A stretch of DNA of 64,000 nt from contig CALOFM010000039.1 in NCBI GenBank assembly GCA_942492625.1, forward strand, positions 1 to 64,000, read 5' to 3'. The stretch comes from Thiosymbion sp942492625 (GTDB taxonomy: Bacteria; Pseudomonadota; Gammaproteobacteria; Chromatiales; Chromatiaceae). Below the pieces are notes generated by a model. That model ran no database searches. It had not been told where the DNA came from and saw only the letters and a program-made list of their open reading frames with translations. The position numbers and the translations under genes are program-made. Shown in pieces: positions 8,737 through 17,159 of this stretch (the stretch's first letter is position 1; every line of letters starts with the position of its first letter).

Positions 8737-9555
8737 ATGAACCAGACTATCACCGCTCTCGCCCTCAGCATCTCGACAACGCTGGTCACGGACTTCCGGC
8801 CAATCCCGAAACGCCTCGGTTTGATCGGCGCGATCTTCCGCGAGCTGGGCCGCTCGGCACAGGCTATGCTCGGGGGACAACCCCGTCGGGAGCGGGCGGC
8901 CTTGGACTTCGTGCGTGCACATACGGTCGAGGGAGACGCCGAGTCCGTCCTGTGCGCCCTTGATCGGTTTGCACGCGAGCAACGCTTCATGATGAATCTG
9001 GGAGACGGAAAAGGGCGCGTCCTGGATGGGCTTGTAGCCCGGCTGCCGTTGAACGCACGTGTGCTCGAGCTCGGGACCTACTGCGGCTACTCCGCGGTTC
9101 GGATGGCGCGCCTGCTTCGAGGAGGCGGGCAGGTCGTTTCAATCGAGGAGAATCCTCGTCACGCACGGGTCGCCCGTGCGATCTGCCGGTTCGCCGGAGT
9201 GGCCGATCAAGTGCACATCATGGTGGGAGAGAGCAGCGTGATCATCCCCACGCTGGCGGGTCCGTTCGACCTGGTACTCATGGACCACAACAAGGACGAG
9301 TATCTCGTCGATCTCTGGCGCATCGAGGACAAGTGCCTCCTCGAGCGCGGTAGCAAGATCGTCGCCGACAATGTGGGACCGCTTTTCGATGCGCGTTCTT
9401 ATCTGAAGTACTTACGCACCAATCTGTACAACCCCTACCGGTCTCACTACGTCGAATGCGGCTTGGAGTACCACGAAGAGCATCCCGACGGCATGGAGAC
9501 ATCGGTCTGGCTGGGCGCCCGCCGAAACAACCCACCGATCATCGGCGTCGGTTAG
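8737..9555 (+). CDS. Class I SAM-dependent O-methyltransferase
   Basis: The 272-residue product has SAM motif I 'VLELGTYCGYSAVRMA' around residues 108-123, an acidic ribose-binding residue in 'VVSIEENP', and 'FDLVLMDHNKDEY' with the metal/catalytic Asp and Lys typical of catechol-O-methyltransferase-like enzymes. These transfer methyl from SAM to a hydroxyl of a small substrate, often with Mg2+. The substrate is unknown. The N-terminus (first about 25 residues) is hydrophobic and may anchor the protein. Start ATG 8737 is chosen as the first in frame, 31 bases after the barrel gene. A partial copy of the last codons lies at 7423-7475. Confidence 0.85.
   Translation: MNQTITALALSISTTLVTDFRPIPKRLGLIGAIFRELGRSAQAMLGGQPRRERAALDFVRAHTVEGDAESVLCALDRFAREQRFMMNLGDGKGRVLDGLVARLPLNARVLELGTYCGYSAVRMARLLRGGGQVVSIEENPRHARVARAICRFAGVADQVHIMVGESSVIIPTLAGPFDLVLMDHNKDEYLVDLWRIEDKCLLERGSKIVADNVGPLFDARSYLKYLRTNLYNPYRSHYVECGLEYHEEHPDGMETSVWLGARRNNPPIIGVG
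9480..9532 (+). repeat. Second copy of 53-bp repeat, inside methyltransferase gene
   Basis: This is the in-gene copy matching 7423-7475. The match begins at 'GCATCCCGACGGC' and ends at 'AACAACC', after which the two copies diverge completely. Confidence 0.85.
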
Positions 9556-9635
9556 GGTGTGCTCCAATCCTTAATTTTTATCACTACGTGTAACGGCCTG
9601 CCAGGTCACGGCCGACGAGCTCGACGACGAAATCC

Positions 9636-9950
9636 ATGCCGCATAGACGCTTGGTCGTCAATGCCTCGCCCTTGATCTTGTTGGGCAAGGTGGAGCGGAT
9701 CCAACTGCTCGGAGCGCTGGCTGACCAGATCGCCGTGCCCCGAGCGGTGAACCGCGAGGTGAGCGCCAAGCCCGACGGCGAGCGAACGGTTCGGGCGCTG
9801 ACCACGCTCGGGTCTGCAAGCATCGTGGACGACGAAGTCCCGCCGACGGACATTCTGAGCTGGGACCTCGGCGCTGGTGAAGCCCGGGTCATCACCCACG
9901 CGGTTGTGCATTCCGCCGACCGAGATTGCAGAAGTTTACACGTATCCTGA
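9636..9950 (+). pseudogene. PIN-domain toxin of VapC/DUF3368 type, C-terminus lost
   Basis: The 104-residue product starts 'VVNASPLILLGKVERIQLL' then 'VPRAVNREV', the conserved first third of DUF3368 PIN proteins, and keeps the acidic 'GAGEARVI' segment. PIN toxins are metal-dependent ribonucleases paired with a DNA-binding antitoxin. The last conserved part, with the final acidic residues ('DDRAAR' in the family), is absent; instead the frame ends at 9950 in unrelated sequence. The usual first Asp is Asn here ('NASP'), which would itself harm metal binding. The start overlaps the possible end of an upstream frame ('TADELDDEIHAA', stop at 9642-9644), perhaps the antitoxin tail. Confidence 0.7.
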
Positions 9951-10024
9951 TCAGACCCAATGATGGGTCTTGGAAGCGGAAGCTTGGAACAATCTCTTGC
10001 TAAAAACGCTCGCCGATGCCTCGC

Positions 10025-10942
10025 TCATCGTGCCTCGCCGGAGAGCTTCCGCGCTAGCTCCTGCAGGTAGCCGAGCCCCTCGATCGCGCGGCTGCCGTAC
10101 CAGCCGGTCATAGTGCCGTCTATGAGCGCGAGGCGCTTGCTGGAACAGCTCGCGATCGTACGGAACTCGTCCAAGTGGCGTGTTTTGAAGGGGAAGGGCT
10201 CGCTGGAGAGCAAGACCAGATCCGCCTCCCGTATCGCCTCGTCTTTCAAGTCCACCTCCGGGTAGCGCGCCTCGCTCTGCTCCGGAAGGGTGAGCCAACG
10301 GACGAGGGCGAGGGTCCGGGAGATGTAGGTCTCGCGCGATACCGTCATCCAGGGCTTGCGCCAGATGAGATACAGGACGCGCCGGTAGGGCAAGTCTGCG
10401 GCGAGGGCAAGGGTCTTGCGCAGCTCGGTCTCGAACGCGGCGCATAGGCGCTCGGCTTGCGCTCGCCGATGAAAGAGAGCGCCCAGCAGCCGGTAAAGCG
10501 CGAGATTGTCGGTGGGTGCCAAGGGATGGGTAATGACCACGTGGGGGACGAAGGTGCGGATCGCCTCCACATCCTCCCTGCGGTTCTCGTCGATGTTGAC
10601 GATCACATGGGAGGGCGCCAGCGCCCGCAGCCGGTCCAATCGGACGTCTTTGGGGCCGCCAATCTGCGGCACTCCTGCAAGCTCTACCGCCGGGTGGGTG
10701 CAATAGGCCGTGCGGCCCACGACCCGCGCCCCTAGGTCGAGGGCGAAGAGGAGCTCCGTGATGCTCGGCACCAGAGAGACAATACGGGCCGACCCCTGGG
10801 CAGGCGTGTGCCAGGTGCCGGTAGCATCCGTGAGCACCCATACTCCGGCATCTGGCGGTCCGCTCTGCGAGCTGGCGCCCATCTTCTGCCGCCCGTCCGT
10901 GTCTAGCCCCGCACTGTGCCAAAGATGCCTTTGCTCCGGCAT
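10025..10942 (-). CDS. Cobalamin/siderophore-type binding protein (BtuF-like, helical backbone)
   Basis: The 305-residue product contains 'RIVSLVPSITELLFALDLG', 'VVGRTAYCTHP', 'PQIGGPKDVRLDRL' and 'LAPSHVIVNIDENR', the signature order of BtuF-like substrate-binding proteins with two lobes joined by a rigid helix. Members bind corrinoids or chelated metal and feed an ABC importer. No importer genes are next to it, and no clear signal peptide precedes the domain, so location is uncertain: it may be a cytoplasmic relative or have a misplaced start (another Met lies 20 codons in). It is the last gene of a leftward run that begins with the DsrC-like gene. Confidence 0.8.
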   Translation of the reverse strand: MPEQRHLWHSAGLDTDGRQKMGASSQSGPPDAGVWVLTDATGTWHTPAQGSARIVSLVPSITELLFALDLGARVVGRTAYCTHPAVELAGVPQIGGPKDVRLDRLRALAPSHVIVNIDENRREDVEAIRTFVPHVVITHPLAPTDNLALYRLLGALFHRRAQAERLCAAFETELRKTLALAADLPYRRVLYLIWRKPWMTVSRETYISRTLALVRWLTLPEQSEARYPEVDLKDEAIREADLVLLSSEPFPFKTRHLDEFRTIASCSSKRLALIDGTMTGWYGSRAIEGLGYLQELARKLSGEAR

Positions 10943-11010
10943 GGCGAGATCTACGAACCACGTTTGTATCCCCGAGGAGCGACTGTCAACGCGTCAGTCG
11001 CCGGCCGGGT

Positions 11011-11466
11011 CTACGCTTCGAGGAATTCCTTCGCGATCCGGTACTGACGAGTGGCCTCGTCCTCGCCGACATCGCCTTCCTGTGCGATCAGGGCACAGTT
11101 GCGGGCGTTGCGTACGTGCATGGCAGCGTTCAAGGCGCGGTTCCCCGCTCCGGCCATCTCTTCGTCCGCGAGAAGGCAGGCGGCAGCGGTCGCTACGAAA
11201 TGCGAGGCCTGCTTGGACCAATCGGTATTGCGCCCGCATTCCGTGTAGCTATGGATCGCGTAGGACTTTGCGCTATGGAATGCGTCTTTGCGCTCCTCTT
11301 CGGAGGAATCCTGGTCCATGGCCACCGTCAGCGCACGTCGGATTCTTGCATCGTCGCACAGATCTAAAACGCTCTCTACGAACAACGCGCCGAGATGGCG
11401 TTGCTGTACTGGACTCAAACCGACGAGTGCGTGTCTCAACTCTTGATCATTGCCTATCGAAGTCAT
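11011..11466 (-). CDS. Hypothetical helical protein
   Basis: The 151-residue product from the ATG at 11466 is alanine-rich and largely helical, with 'HYTECGRNTDW'-like polar turns, Cys in 'DLCDD', 'YTECGR', 'AAACLL' and 'ARNCAL'. I do not recognise a family. It is acidic and without signal peptide, so it is probably cytoplasmic. A longer frame upstream to 11577 is rejected because its codons lie in the tail of the neighbouring methyltransferase pseudogene. It belongs to a leftward run from the DsrC-like gene to the BtuF-like gene. Confidence 0.6.
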   Translation of the reverse strand: MTSIGNDQELRHALVGLSPVQQRHLGALFVESVLDLCDDARIRRALTVAMDQDSSEEERKDAFHSAKSYAIHSYTECGRNTDWSKQASHFVATAAACLLADEEMAGAGNRALNAAMHVRNARNCALIAQEGDVGEDEATRQYRIAKEFLEA

Positions 11467-11573
11467 CTCTACCTCACTTTGCGATTGGGTCGGGTGGATG
11501 TTCCGCTCTGGCGCTTTATCGCTTCCTGCAAGAAGCCCAAGAGTCGATCCCGGAAGTTCAGGAACAGTACCCC

Positions 11574-12366
11574 TCACCCCGTCTTACGCAGCCGCGGCCA
11601 GAGGAACCCGGTGGTTTCCCGGTACGCCGCGTACTCAGGCACGGTGCGCAGGAACTTCCGCTCCTCGATCTTGGCCCGTGCTACCTGGAGGACCACAGCG
11701 ACCGTGAACAGGTAAAAGCCCACGGGTGTCGCGGAGAGTATCGCAAGACCAAGGACATGGACGATCTCGCCGGCGTAGAGCGGATGGCGGGCCCAGCGGT
11801 AAGGGCCGCTCGCTCGTAACCAATTTCCTGACGGCGGTGCGCAGGCCGAATGAGCGCCTCAGGTAGCTGAGCGCCCAGATGCTGAAGGCCGCCCCGGCGA
11901 GCCCCGTCAACGTGCCCATCATGTTCATGTAGAAGGGAAAGATCGGGCTCAGGTTTCGCATCGCTTCCACGGTTGTCTCGGAGAAGCCGGGAACGAGCTG
12001 GCGGACTTCGGGGATGAAGAGCAGCGTAAATCCGGTCACCGGAAGGAACACGGTGACCAACGGATAGACATTTTCCCAAAAACCCTTCGGGCGCTCCCTC
12101 ACCTCGACGCGCCCGACGAAGCTGAAGAAGACCAGGATATCGAAGGCGAGCGCGGTCACGTAGTACAGGATATAGGACAGGCCACCGGTCAGAAAAAAGG
12201 CATCGCCCGGCCCGAAGTCATCGAGGCGGTCGATGTTACCGAGCAGTCCCCAAAGGTCCTCGCTGCTGGTTAGATAGACGATCAGGTAATAGGTCTTGGT
12301 GGCGACGAAGAGCCCGAAGAACAGGATCGGGGCCCAGTCCTGTCGCATTTTGTTCGAGAGCGGCAT
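11574..12366 (-). pseudogene. Isoprenylcysteine-methyltransferase-like membrane protein with 4-bp duplication
   Basis: The frame from 12366 encodes five or six membrane helices and reaches 'AVRKLVTS', after which the expected motif 'GPYRWARHPLYAGE' is found only in another frame. The cause is visible: on the minus strand 'ACGAGCGAGCGGCCC' carries a tandem GAGC duplication near 11810-11820; removing four bases restores the frame through 'FLRTVPEYAAYR' and 'GFLWPRL' to a TGA at 11576-11574. 'RHPxYxG' and the C-terminal 'E.FL....Y..Y' are hallmarks of the ICMT/PEMT methyltransferase family, which use SAM at the membrane. The broken product would lack the whole SAM site. Confidence 0.85.
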
Positions 12367-12458
12367 TTGTTACTCTTGGTGTCCTGGATCCGATGCCGAC
12401 CCGCCGATAGCAGGTCGGGGGCTTTCGCGTACCGGTGAGCGAGACGGATGGCTGCGGA

Positions 12459-12821
12459 TCAGCCGGCAAGCTCCCCCGCGGGCTTCGGCAGCCCGGCGAG
12501 CTTGCAGAGCTCCGGAACCGGTCCCTTGGGGAAGAGCCCGTAAAGGAAATTCTCGTAGTCTTTGTGATCATGGAAGCGCCGACCCTGGTGCTTGCCGAGG
12601 GTTATCACCAGCTTGCGCATGGTCGGATGGACCTTGTTCTCCGCGTAGTATTCGCGAAAGTACTGGACCAGGCCGAGCTGCGTCTCCGACAGCTCCACAT
12701 GATCCTGTTGGGACTGTGTGGCCGCCATCGCCGCAGCGACTGCCTCGCTCCAGTCATCCGGATTGACCAAATAACCCTCTTCGTCGGTCTCGATGAGGTT
12801 GTTGCCTACTTTGATGCTCAT
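12459..12821 (-). CDS. DsrC/TusE-family sulfur-relay protein with only one C-terminal Cys
   Basis: From ATG 12821 (preceded by a strong GGAGGT six bases away) the 120-residue product follows the DsrC fold: 'LVNPDDWSEAVA', 'QYFREYYAENKVHPTMRKLV' and the C-terminal arm 'LFPKGPVPELCKLAGLPKP'. DsrC carries persulfide/trisulfide sulfur between dissimilatory sulfite reductase and membrane redox proteins, using a Cys in 'CKxAGLPKP' and a penultimate Cys. Here Cys106 corresponds to the first, but the tail is 'AGELAG', so the penultimate Cys is absent. TusE has the opposite pattern. The 12-residue N-terminal extension seen upstream is rejected because it would place the start within the ribosome site. 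Confidence 0.88.
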   Translation of the reverse strand: MSIKVGNNLIETDEEGYLVNPDDWSEAVAAAMAATQSQQDHVELSETQLGLVQYFREYYAENKVHPTMRKLVITLGKHQGRRFHDHKDYENFLYGLFPKGPVPELCKLAGLPKPAGELAG

Positions 12822-12839
12822 GACATTACCTCCACTCAT

Positions 12840-13288
12840 GGGCGGACCGTCACGTCCACTGCCTTTGTTACGCTACCGCATGGATCTCTTTGGGCGCTGT
12901 TCGCACGTTACACCTCTACTTCATCTATAGCCCATCCAGCGACAAGAGTTCGCTGACAAGCATCAATCGGCCGCGAGCTATCGAGGCTAATGCACAGCGA
13001 GCCAGGTGACCGAACGCCTAAACCTCGTACCTGGCCTATCTCAGTGAAAAGCATCAAGCGACGGCTGGCCGCGTTTGCATCCGTTCTGCCCCCTTCAATC
13101 CCAAAGGCAGAGATGACGGGACCTCTTGCCGGATGCCGGGGAGAGGATTGCGCAAATCCCGAGTTATCTACTCCGATATTCGTCAATGCGCAGCAGCCTG
13201 ATGTCTGTTGAGATAACACCTATCCGAGGCCCGTGCGCCAAAGGCGCATCCGGAGACCTGGACCATCCACGTCTTAGGAGACTGACAC
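12840..13288. other. Intergenic stretch between divergent dsrC-like and DUF2892 genes
   Basis: About 450 bases between two divergent genes. No gene is recognised. It must hold both promoters; the right end has a good ribosome site 'TTAGGAGACTGACAC' before the ATG at 13289. Confidence 0.5.
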
Positions 13289-13426
13289 ATGAACAAAAAT
13301 GTCTGCGGCATCGACCGTATTCTGCGCATCCTCATTGGCCTGGCCCTGGTCGGCTGGGGTGTTTACGTCCAGAGCTGGTGGGGTGCCATCGGCGCCGTCG
13401 CATCCACCGCCAAGGATCGCAGCTGA
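13289..13426 (+). pseudogene. DUF2892 membrane protein, truncated at a rearrangement junction
   Basis: The start is normal, with AGGAG eight bases before ATG and 'MNKNVCGIDRILRILIGLAL' then 'SWWGAIGAV', typical of DUF2892/YgaP-like two-helix membrane proteins. After residue 37 the second helix never appears; the frame reads 'ASTAKDRS' and stops at 13426. From about 13400 rightwards the DNA instead encodes, on the other strand, the N-terminal part of a DUF89 gene. The gene is thus cut by a join near 13400. Confidence 0.75.
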
Positions 13427-13539
13427 TCCATGGTTTCCAGCAGGATCCCGCGTTGCTCTTCCGCCGAGGCACCGGCGCGGCGAGCGGCGCTCAGCGCTTG
13501 CCGCAGAAAACAGGGGTAGCAGTCGAGGTAGGTCTTCAT
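13403..13539 (-). pseudogene. DUF89/ARMT1-like metal phosphatase, N-terminal fragment
   Basis: The ATG at 13539 begins 'MKTYLDCYPCFLRQALSAA', the diagnostic start of bacterial DUF89 proteins (Cys-x2-Cys near the N-terminus), related to damage-control phosphatases that hydrolyse phosphate esters with Mn2+ or similar metals. The similarity ends near residue 45; the frame then reads through the truncated DUF2892 gene on the other strand and stops at 13363. About 240 residues including the metal site are missing. The start overlaps the stop of the next gene by ATGA, so it was translationally coupled. Confidence 0.75.
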
Positions 13540-13973
13540 CTCAGCTGAAGCTGCATGCCGTGCGCGGCGAACCAGTCTGCATCCACCCGCCAGCTCACGC
13601 GCTCGATGTCGGGCTCGGCCTCGACCAGCTTGCGTACCCGGCCCTGAATGTCGGCAAGCTTCTTCTGCGCGGCGATGGCGGCGGGGGAATTGGGGTCGGC
13701 GTTCTGCAGGCCGGGATCGACGATGCCGAGGAAGCGCATCACCGACACTCGGGGGGAACGCGGACTGGCAACCGAAGCGACGCCGTTGCTGATCTCCAGC
13801 ACACGAAACGGGAAGGGGTAGGCGGCGATCTTCGGGTCCTGCGCCAGGCGATCGTTGATCTCCCGCACGCGTGGATCGAGGCTCAATAGCCAGGCGACCA
13901 GGATGGCCAGCGCGATGGCGGCGAGGACGCCGATGTAGATCTTTGTCCCCCGGTCGAGCTCTGATTTGCTCAT
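13536..13973 (-). CDS. Hypothetical single-span membrane protein
   Basis: From ATG 13973 the 145-residue product has a short cytoplasmic start, one membrane helix (about 13-32, 'IYIGVLAAIALAILVAWLLS') and a periplasmic domain with 'DPKIAAYPFPFRVLEISNGV' and 'VSWRVDADWFAAHGM'. I do not recognise a named family, though proteins of this kind occur beside DUF89 genes in related bacteria. Its stop overlaps the DUF89 start, so it was the first of a two-gene operon now cut. Confidence 0.6.
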   Translation of the reverse strand: MSKSELDRGTKIYIGVLAAIALAILVAWLLSLDPRVREINDRLAQDPKIAAYPFPFRVLEISNGVASVASPRSPRVSVMRFLGIVDPGLQNADPNSPAAIAAQKKLADIQGRVRKLVEAEPDIERVSWRVDADWFAAHGMQLQLR

Positions 13974-14049
13974 CGCTTTCACTCTCCTCACCCGGATCTG
14001 CGTCCGCGCCCTGGCCCACATCGAAGTCGTGACGAAAGCCCGTCACCGT

Positions 14050-15673
14050 CATCCCCGTAGAGGGGGATACGGCCCGTGCCCTGATCGGCGACGAGCTGGT
14101 TCAGGCCCACCGGAGCAGGGCGCTGTCTCCGGAGCACCCGCTGCTGCGTGGCAGCTCGCAGAATCCCGACGTCTATTTCCAGGCGCGCGAGACCGCGAAT
14201 CCCTTTTACGCGGCCATGCCCGGCATCGTTCAAGGCGTCATGGACCGGTTCGCCGAGCTCACCGGCCGCGGCTAAAGACTGTTCGAGTACGTGGGCGCAG
14301 AAGACGCGGAGCGGGCTATGGTGCTGATGGGCTCCGGAGCGGAGGCCGCCGAAGAGGCTGTAGAGCACCTGCAGGCACAGGGTGAAAACGTGGGCGTGGT
14401 CAAGGTGCGTCTGTTTCGCCCCTTCTCGCCCGAGTCACTGGTCAACGCCTTGCCTCCTACTGTATGCCGCGTCGCGGTGCTCGATCGGACCAAGGAGTCC
14501 GGCGCCGACGGCGAGCCGCTGTACAAGGATGTGCTGGCGGCACAGGCCCAGGACCACCTCTGCGGTTCTCGCCGATTCTCGAAGCTGCCCCATGTTATCG
14601 GCGGCCGTTTCGGGCTTTCGTCTATGGTGGCCAATGCCACCGGTTGCTCGTCGATCTACGGGGGCAACCTGCCCACCACGCCCTGGACCAGGGATCGCCA
14701 CGGCCGCGGTCCCGCATGGTCCAATTCGCTGTTCGAGGACAACGCCGAGTTCGGTTTCGGCATGCGCATTGCCGTGGACAAGCTGGCGCAGTATGCGCGC
14801 GAGCTCCTACAACGGCTGAGGCCCGCGGTGGGCGGCGAGCTCCCCGATGCGATCCTGGCTGCCGGCCAGTCCGATGCGGCCGGGATCGATGCCCAGCGCG
14901 GCCGCATCGTAGAATTGAAGGAACGTTTAGACGCGGTAGTCGATCCCGATGCTCGTTCCTTGGCTGCGGTGGCGGATTTTCTCATCAAACGAAGTGTTTG
15001 GATCGTCGGCGGTGATGGCTGGGCCTATGACATCGGCTACGGCGGGCTCGATTATGTGCTCGCCTCGGGACGCAATGTGAACATCCTGGTTCTGGATACG
15101 GAAGTGTACTCCAATACGCGCGGTCAGACGTCCAAGGCTACGCCCCGCGCAGCCGTAGCCAAATTCTCGGCGGGCGGCGAGCCGACACGCAAGAAGGATC
15201 TGGCGCGCATGGCCATGGACTACGAACAGGTCTACGTGGCCAAGATCGCCTTCGGGGCCAAAGACACCCAGACCCTGCGCGCCCTTCTCGAGGCCGAGTC
15301 CTACGAGGGCCCTTCGCTCATCATTGCCTACTGCCCCTGCATCGCCCACGGTGTCGACCTGTCCAACAATCTGCACCAGCAAGGACTGGCGGTGCGCAGC
15401 GGACACTGGCCCCTGCTGCGTTGCGACCCGAGACGCAGCGAGGCGGGGAAAAACCCGTTGCATCTGGATTCGGCCGAGCCGTCTATGCCCTATCGCGATT
15501 TCGCCGCCACGGAAACACGCTTCAGCATACTCTGGCGGACCCATCCGGAAGCGGCCGAGCGCCTCCTACGGGAAGCACAGGCCGATGTCGAGGCCCGCTA
15601 CCGGTTTTATCGAGCGCTTGCAACGCGGCCCACGGAATCGAGGGCGCAAACGAAGGAGGCCAGAAGATCATGA
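14050..15673 (+). pseudogene. nifJ: Pyruvate:ferredoxin oxidoreductase (NifJ type), multiply broken
   Basis: The plus strand reads as NifJ from 'DELVQAHRSRALSPEHP' and 'SSQNPDVYFQARE' through 'YVGAEDAERAMVLMGSGAEA' to 'NATGCSSIYGGNLPTTPW', 'NSLFEDNAEFGFGMR' and 'VWIVGGDGWAYDIGYGGLD'. NifJ interconverts pyruvate and acetyl-CoA with ferredoxin. Three lesions: the N-terminal pyrimidine domain (about 300 residues) is missing; TAA at 14273-14275 interrupts 'GRG*RLFEY'; and near 14620-14630 the sequence jumps in frame from 'GGRFGLSS' to 'MVANATGCSS', losing about 400 residues that contain the domain with the two [4Fe-4S] ferredoxin motifs. The remaining TPP-domain half is long and open, so the gene looks intact if only that part is inspected. 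Confidence 0.9.
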
Positions 15674-16689
15674 GCGTGGTCGACCTGAGCACTGATTATC
15701 TGGGATTGAAATTGAGCAATCCTCTGGTGCCATCCGCTTCGCCGCTGTCACGCAGCCTGGACATGGCCCGGCAACTGGAGGATGCCGGCGCTGCGGCCCT
15801 TGTGATGTACTCCCAGTTCGAGGAAGAGCTGCGGCACGAAGAGGAGATCGCGACCCGCTTTCTCATCCATCAGGAGCTGGGGCATGCCGAGGCAAGCAGC
15901 TTCTTGCCCTTTCATGACCAATACAAGAGGGGCCTGGACCAGTACCGGGAACATTTGGCGGCGCTCAAACGCAATCTGGACATCCCGGTCATCGCCAGCC
16001 TCAACGGCGTTTCGCTGGACGGTTGGGTCGCGCACGGCAGCGAGCTGAAGCAGGCTGGTGCGGACGCCCTGGAGCTGAATGTGTATTACCTGGCGGCCGA
16101 CATCAAGCAATCCAGCGCCGAGCTGGAATCACGCTACCTGGAGCTGGTACGCGAGCTGGGCAGCCAGGTGGCGATTCCCATCACGGTCAAACTGTCGTCT
16201 CAGTTCACCACGATTCCGCACTTCGCCAAAAAACTCGAGACAGCCGGCGCCGACGGGGTGGCCTTGTTCAATCGCTTCTATCAGCCGGATATCGACCTGG
16301 ACACCTTGCGGATCGCACCCCGGCTGCACCTCTCCACTTCGGCCGACACCCTGCTTGCAATGCGTTGGATCGCCCTCCTGTACGGACGCGTGGAGCTATC
16401 CCTGGCGGCGATCGGCGGAGTCCACACGGCCGCAGACGCCCTCAAGATGCTGCTCGCGGGCGCGGATGTTTCCCACCTGTGCAGCACCCTCATCGATCAT
16501 GGACCGCAGCGGCTCGCGCAAATCAAATCCGATATGGAGATATGGATGGAGGAACAGGGCTTCGACGCCGTCACGGAGAACAAGGGTCGGGTCAGTCAGC
16601 AGCATGCCGCCGACCCAGCCGCCTTCGAGAGGGCCAACTATCTGTGGGTGCTCGATAATTACAGCCTGGGACCGGGAGTGAGGCGATGA
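15670..16689 (+). CDS. Dihydroorotate-dehydrogenase-like flavoprotein
   Basis: The 339-residue product is a TIM-barrel FMN protein of the DHOD superfamily: 'LSTDYLGLKLSNPLVPSASP' at the start, 'VIASLNGVSLDGW' , 'GADALELNVYY', 'PITVKLSSQF', 'AGADGVALFNRFY' and 'IGGVHTAADALKMLLAGADV' at the phosphate-binding end. Genes of this type commonly sit directly after nifJ, as here with a four-base overlap, and are thought to work with ferredoxin rather than in pyrimidine synthesis. The start ATG 15670 has 'GGAGG' ten bases before it. It is intact though its upstream partner is dead. Confidence 0.85.
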   Translation: MSVVDLSTDYLGLKLSNPLVPSASPLSRSLDMARQLEDAGAAALVMYSQFEEELRHEEEIATRFLIHQELGHAEASSFLPFHDQYKRGLDQYREHLAALKRNLDIPVIASLNGVSLDGWVAHGSELKQAGADALELNVYYLAADIKQSSAELESRYLELVRELGSQVAIPITVKLSSQFTTIPHFAKKLETAGADGVALFNRFYQPDIDLDTLRIAPRLHLSTSADTLLAMRWIALLYGRVELSLAAIGGVHTAADALKMLLAGADVSHLCSTLIDHGPQRLAQIKSDMEIWMEEQGFDAVTENKGRVSQQHAADPAAFERANYLWVLDNYSLGPGVRR

Positions 16690-16726
16690 TAGGGTATGTC
16701 TACGATAGTAAGGGGCGGCAGCGATC

Positions 16727-17158
16727 TCAGGCTAATTCCACCACGTCGCCATTGCCCACGAACAGTTCATTCTGCGAACCGTTGCGGGCGGTGCCGCGCA
16801 TGACCGGCAAACCAGTTTCGAGCATCTTTTCCACGGCCCGGCGGCCGGTGCAGTGATTGCAGGCCAATTTGGCGATGCCGTACTGACCAAGGGACTCCAC
16901 CATTTGATCGCGCGACTCGTCCCAGTCCTCCAGAGGCGAGATGTGCAATCCACCGTATAGAGCGAAAATGCGATCGCCGCCTTGGGATTTGCGGCGGGCG
17001 TAATCTAACAAATTCAGCACACCGCCATGTCCGCAGCCGGTCATCATCGCCATGCCCCGATCCCGGATTTGGGCGTAGAGGACGTTTTCGCCGTCTACCC
17101 GCGACAGGGTATGCATCGGGAAGTTGACCACTGCCAGACCAGGGAGCAGTAAGAGGGG
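16727..17158 (-). pseudogene. MBL-fold metallohydrolase, C-terminal half
   Basis: The minus-strand frame ending at 16727 includes 'MMTGCGHGGVLNLLDYA', 'ALYGGLHISPLEDW' and 'LACNHCTGRRAVEKM', matching the second half of MBL-fold proteins of the type related to 7,8-dihydropterin synthase. The HxHxDH zinc-binding motif that should lie in the first half is absent: the frame meets IS66 transposase DNA near 17160. The insertion probably removed or separated the N-terminal half. Confidence 0.7.
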
Positions 17159-17159
17159 T

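Noticed and set aside
14291..15673. An intact 460-residue oxidoreductase gene
   Set aside because: Only the second half of NifJ with an internal in-frame deletion; the first half precedes a stop.
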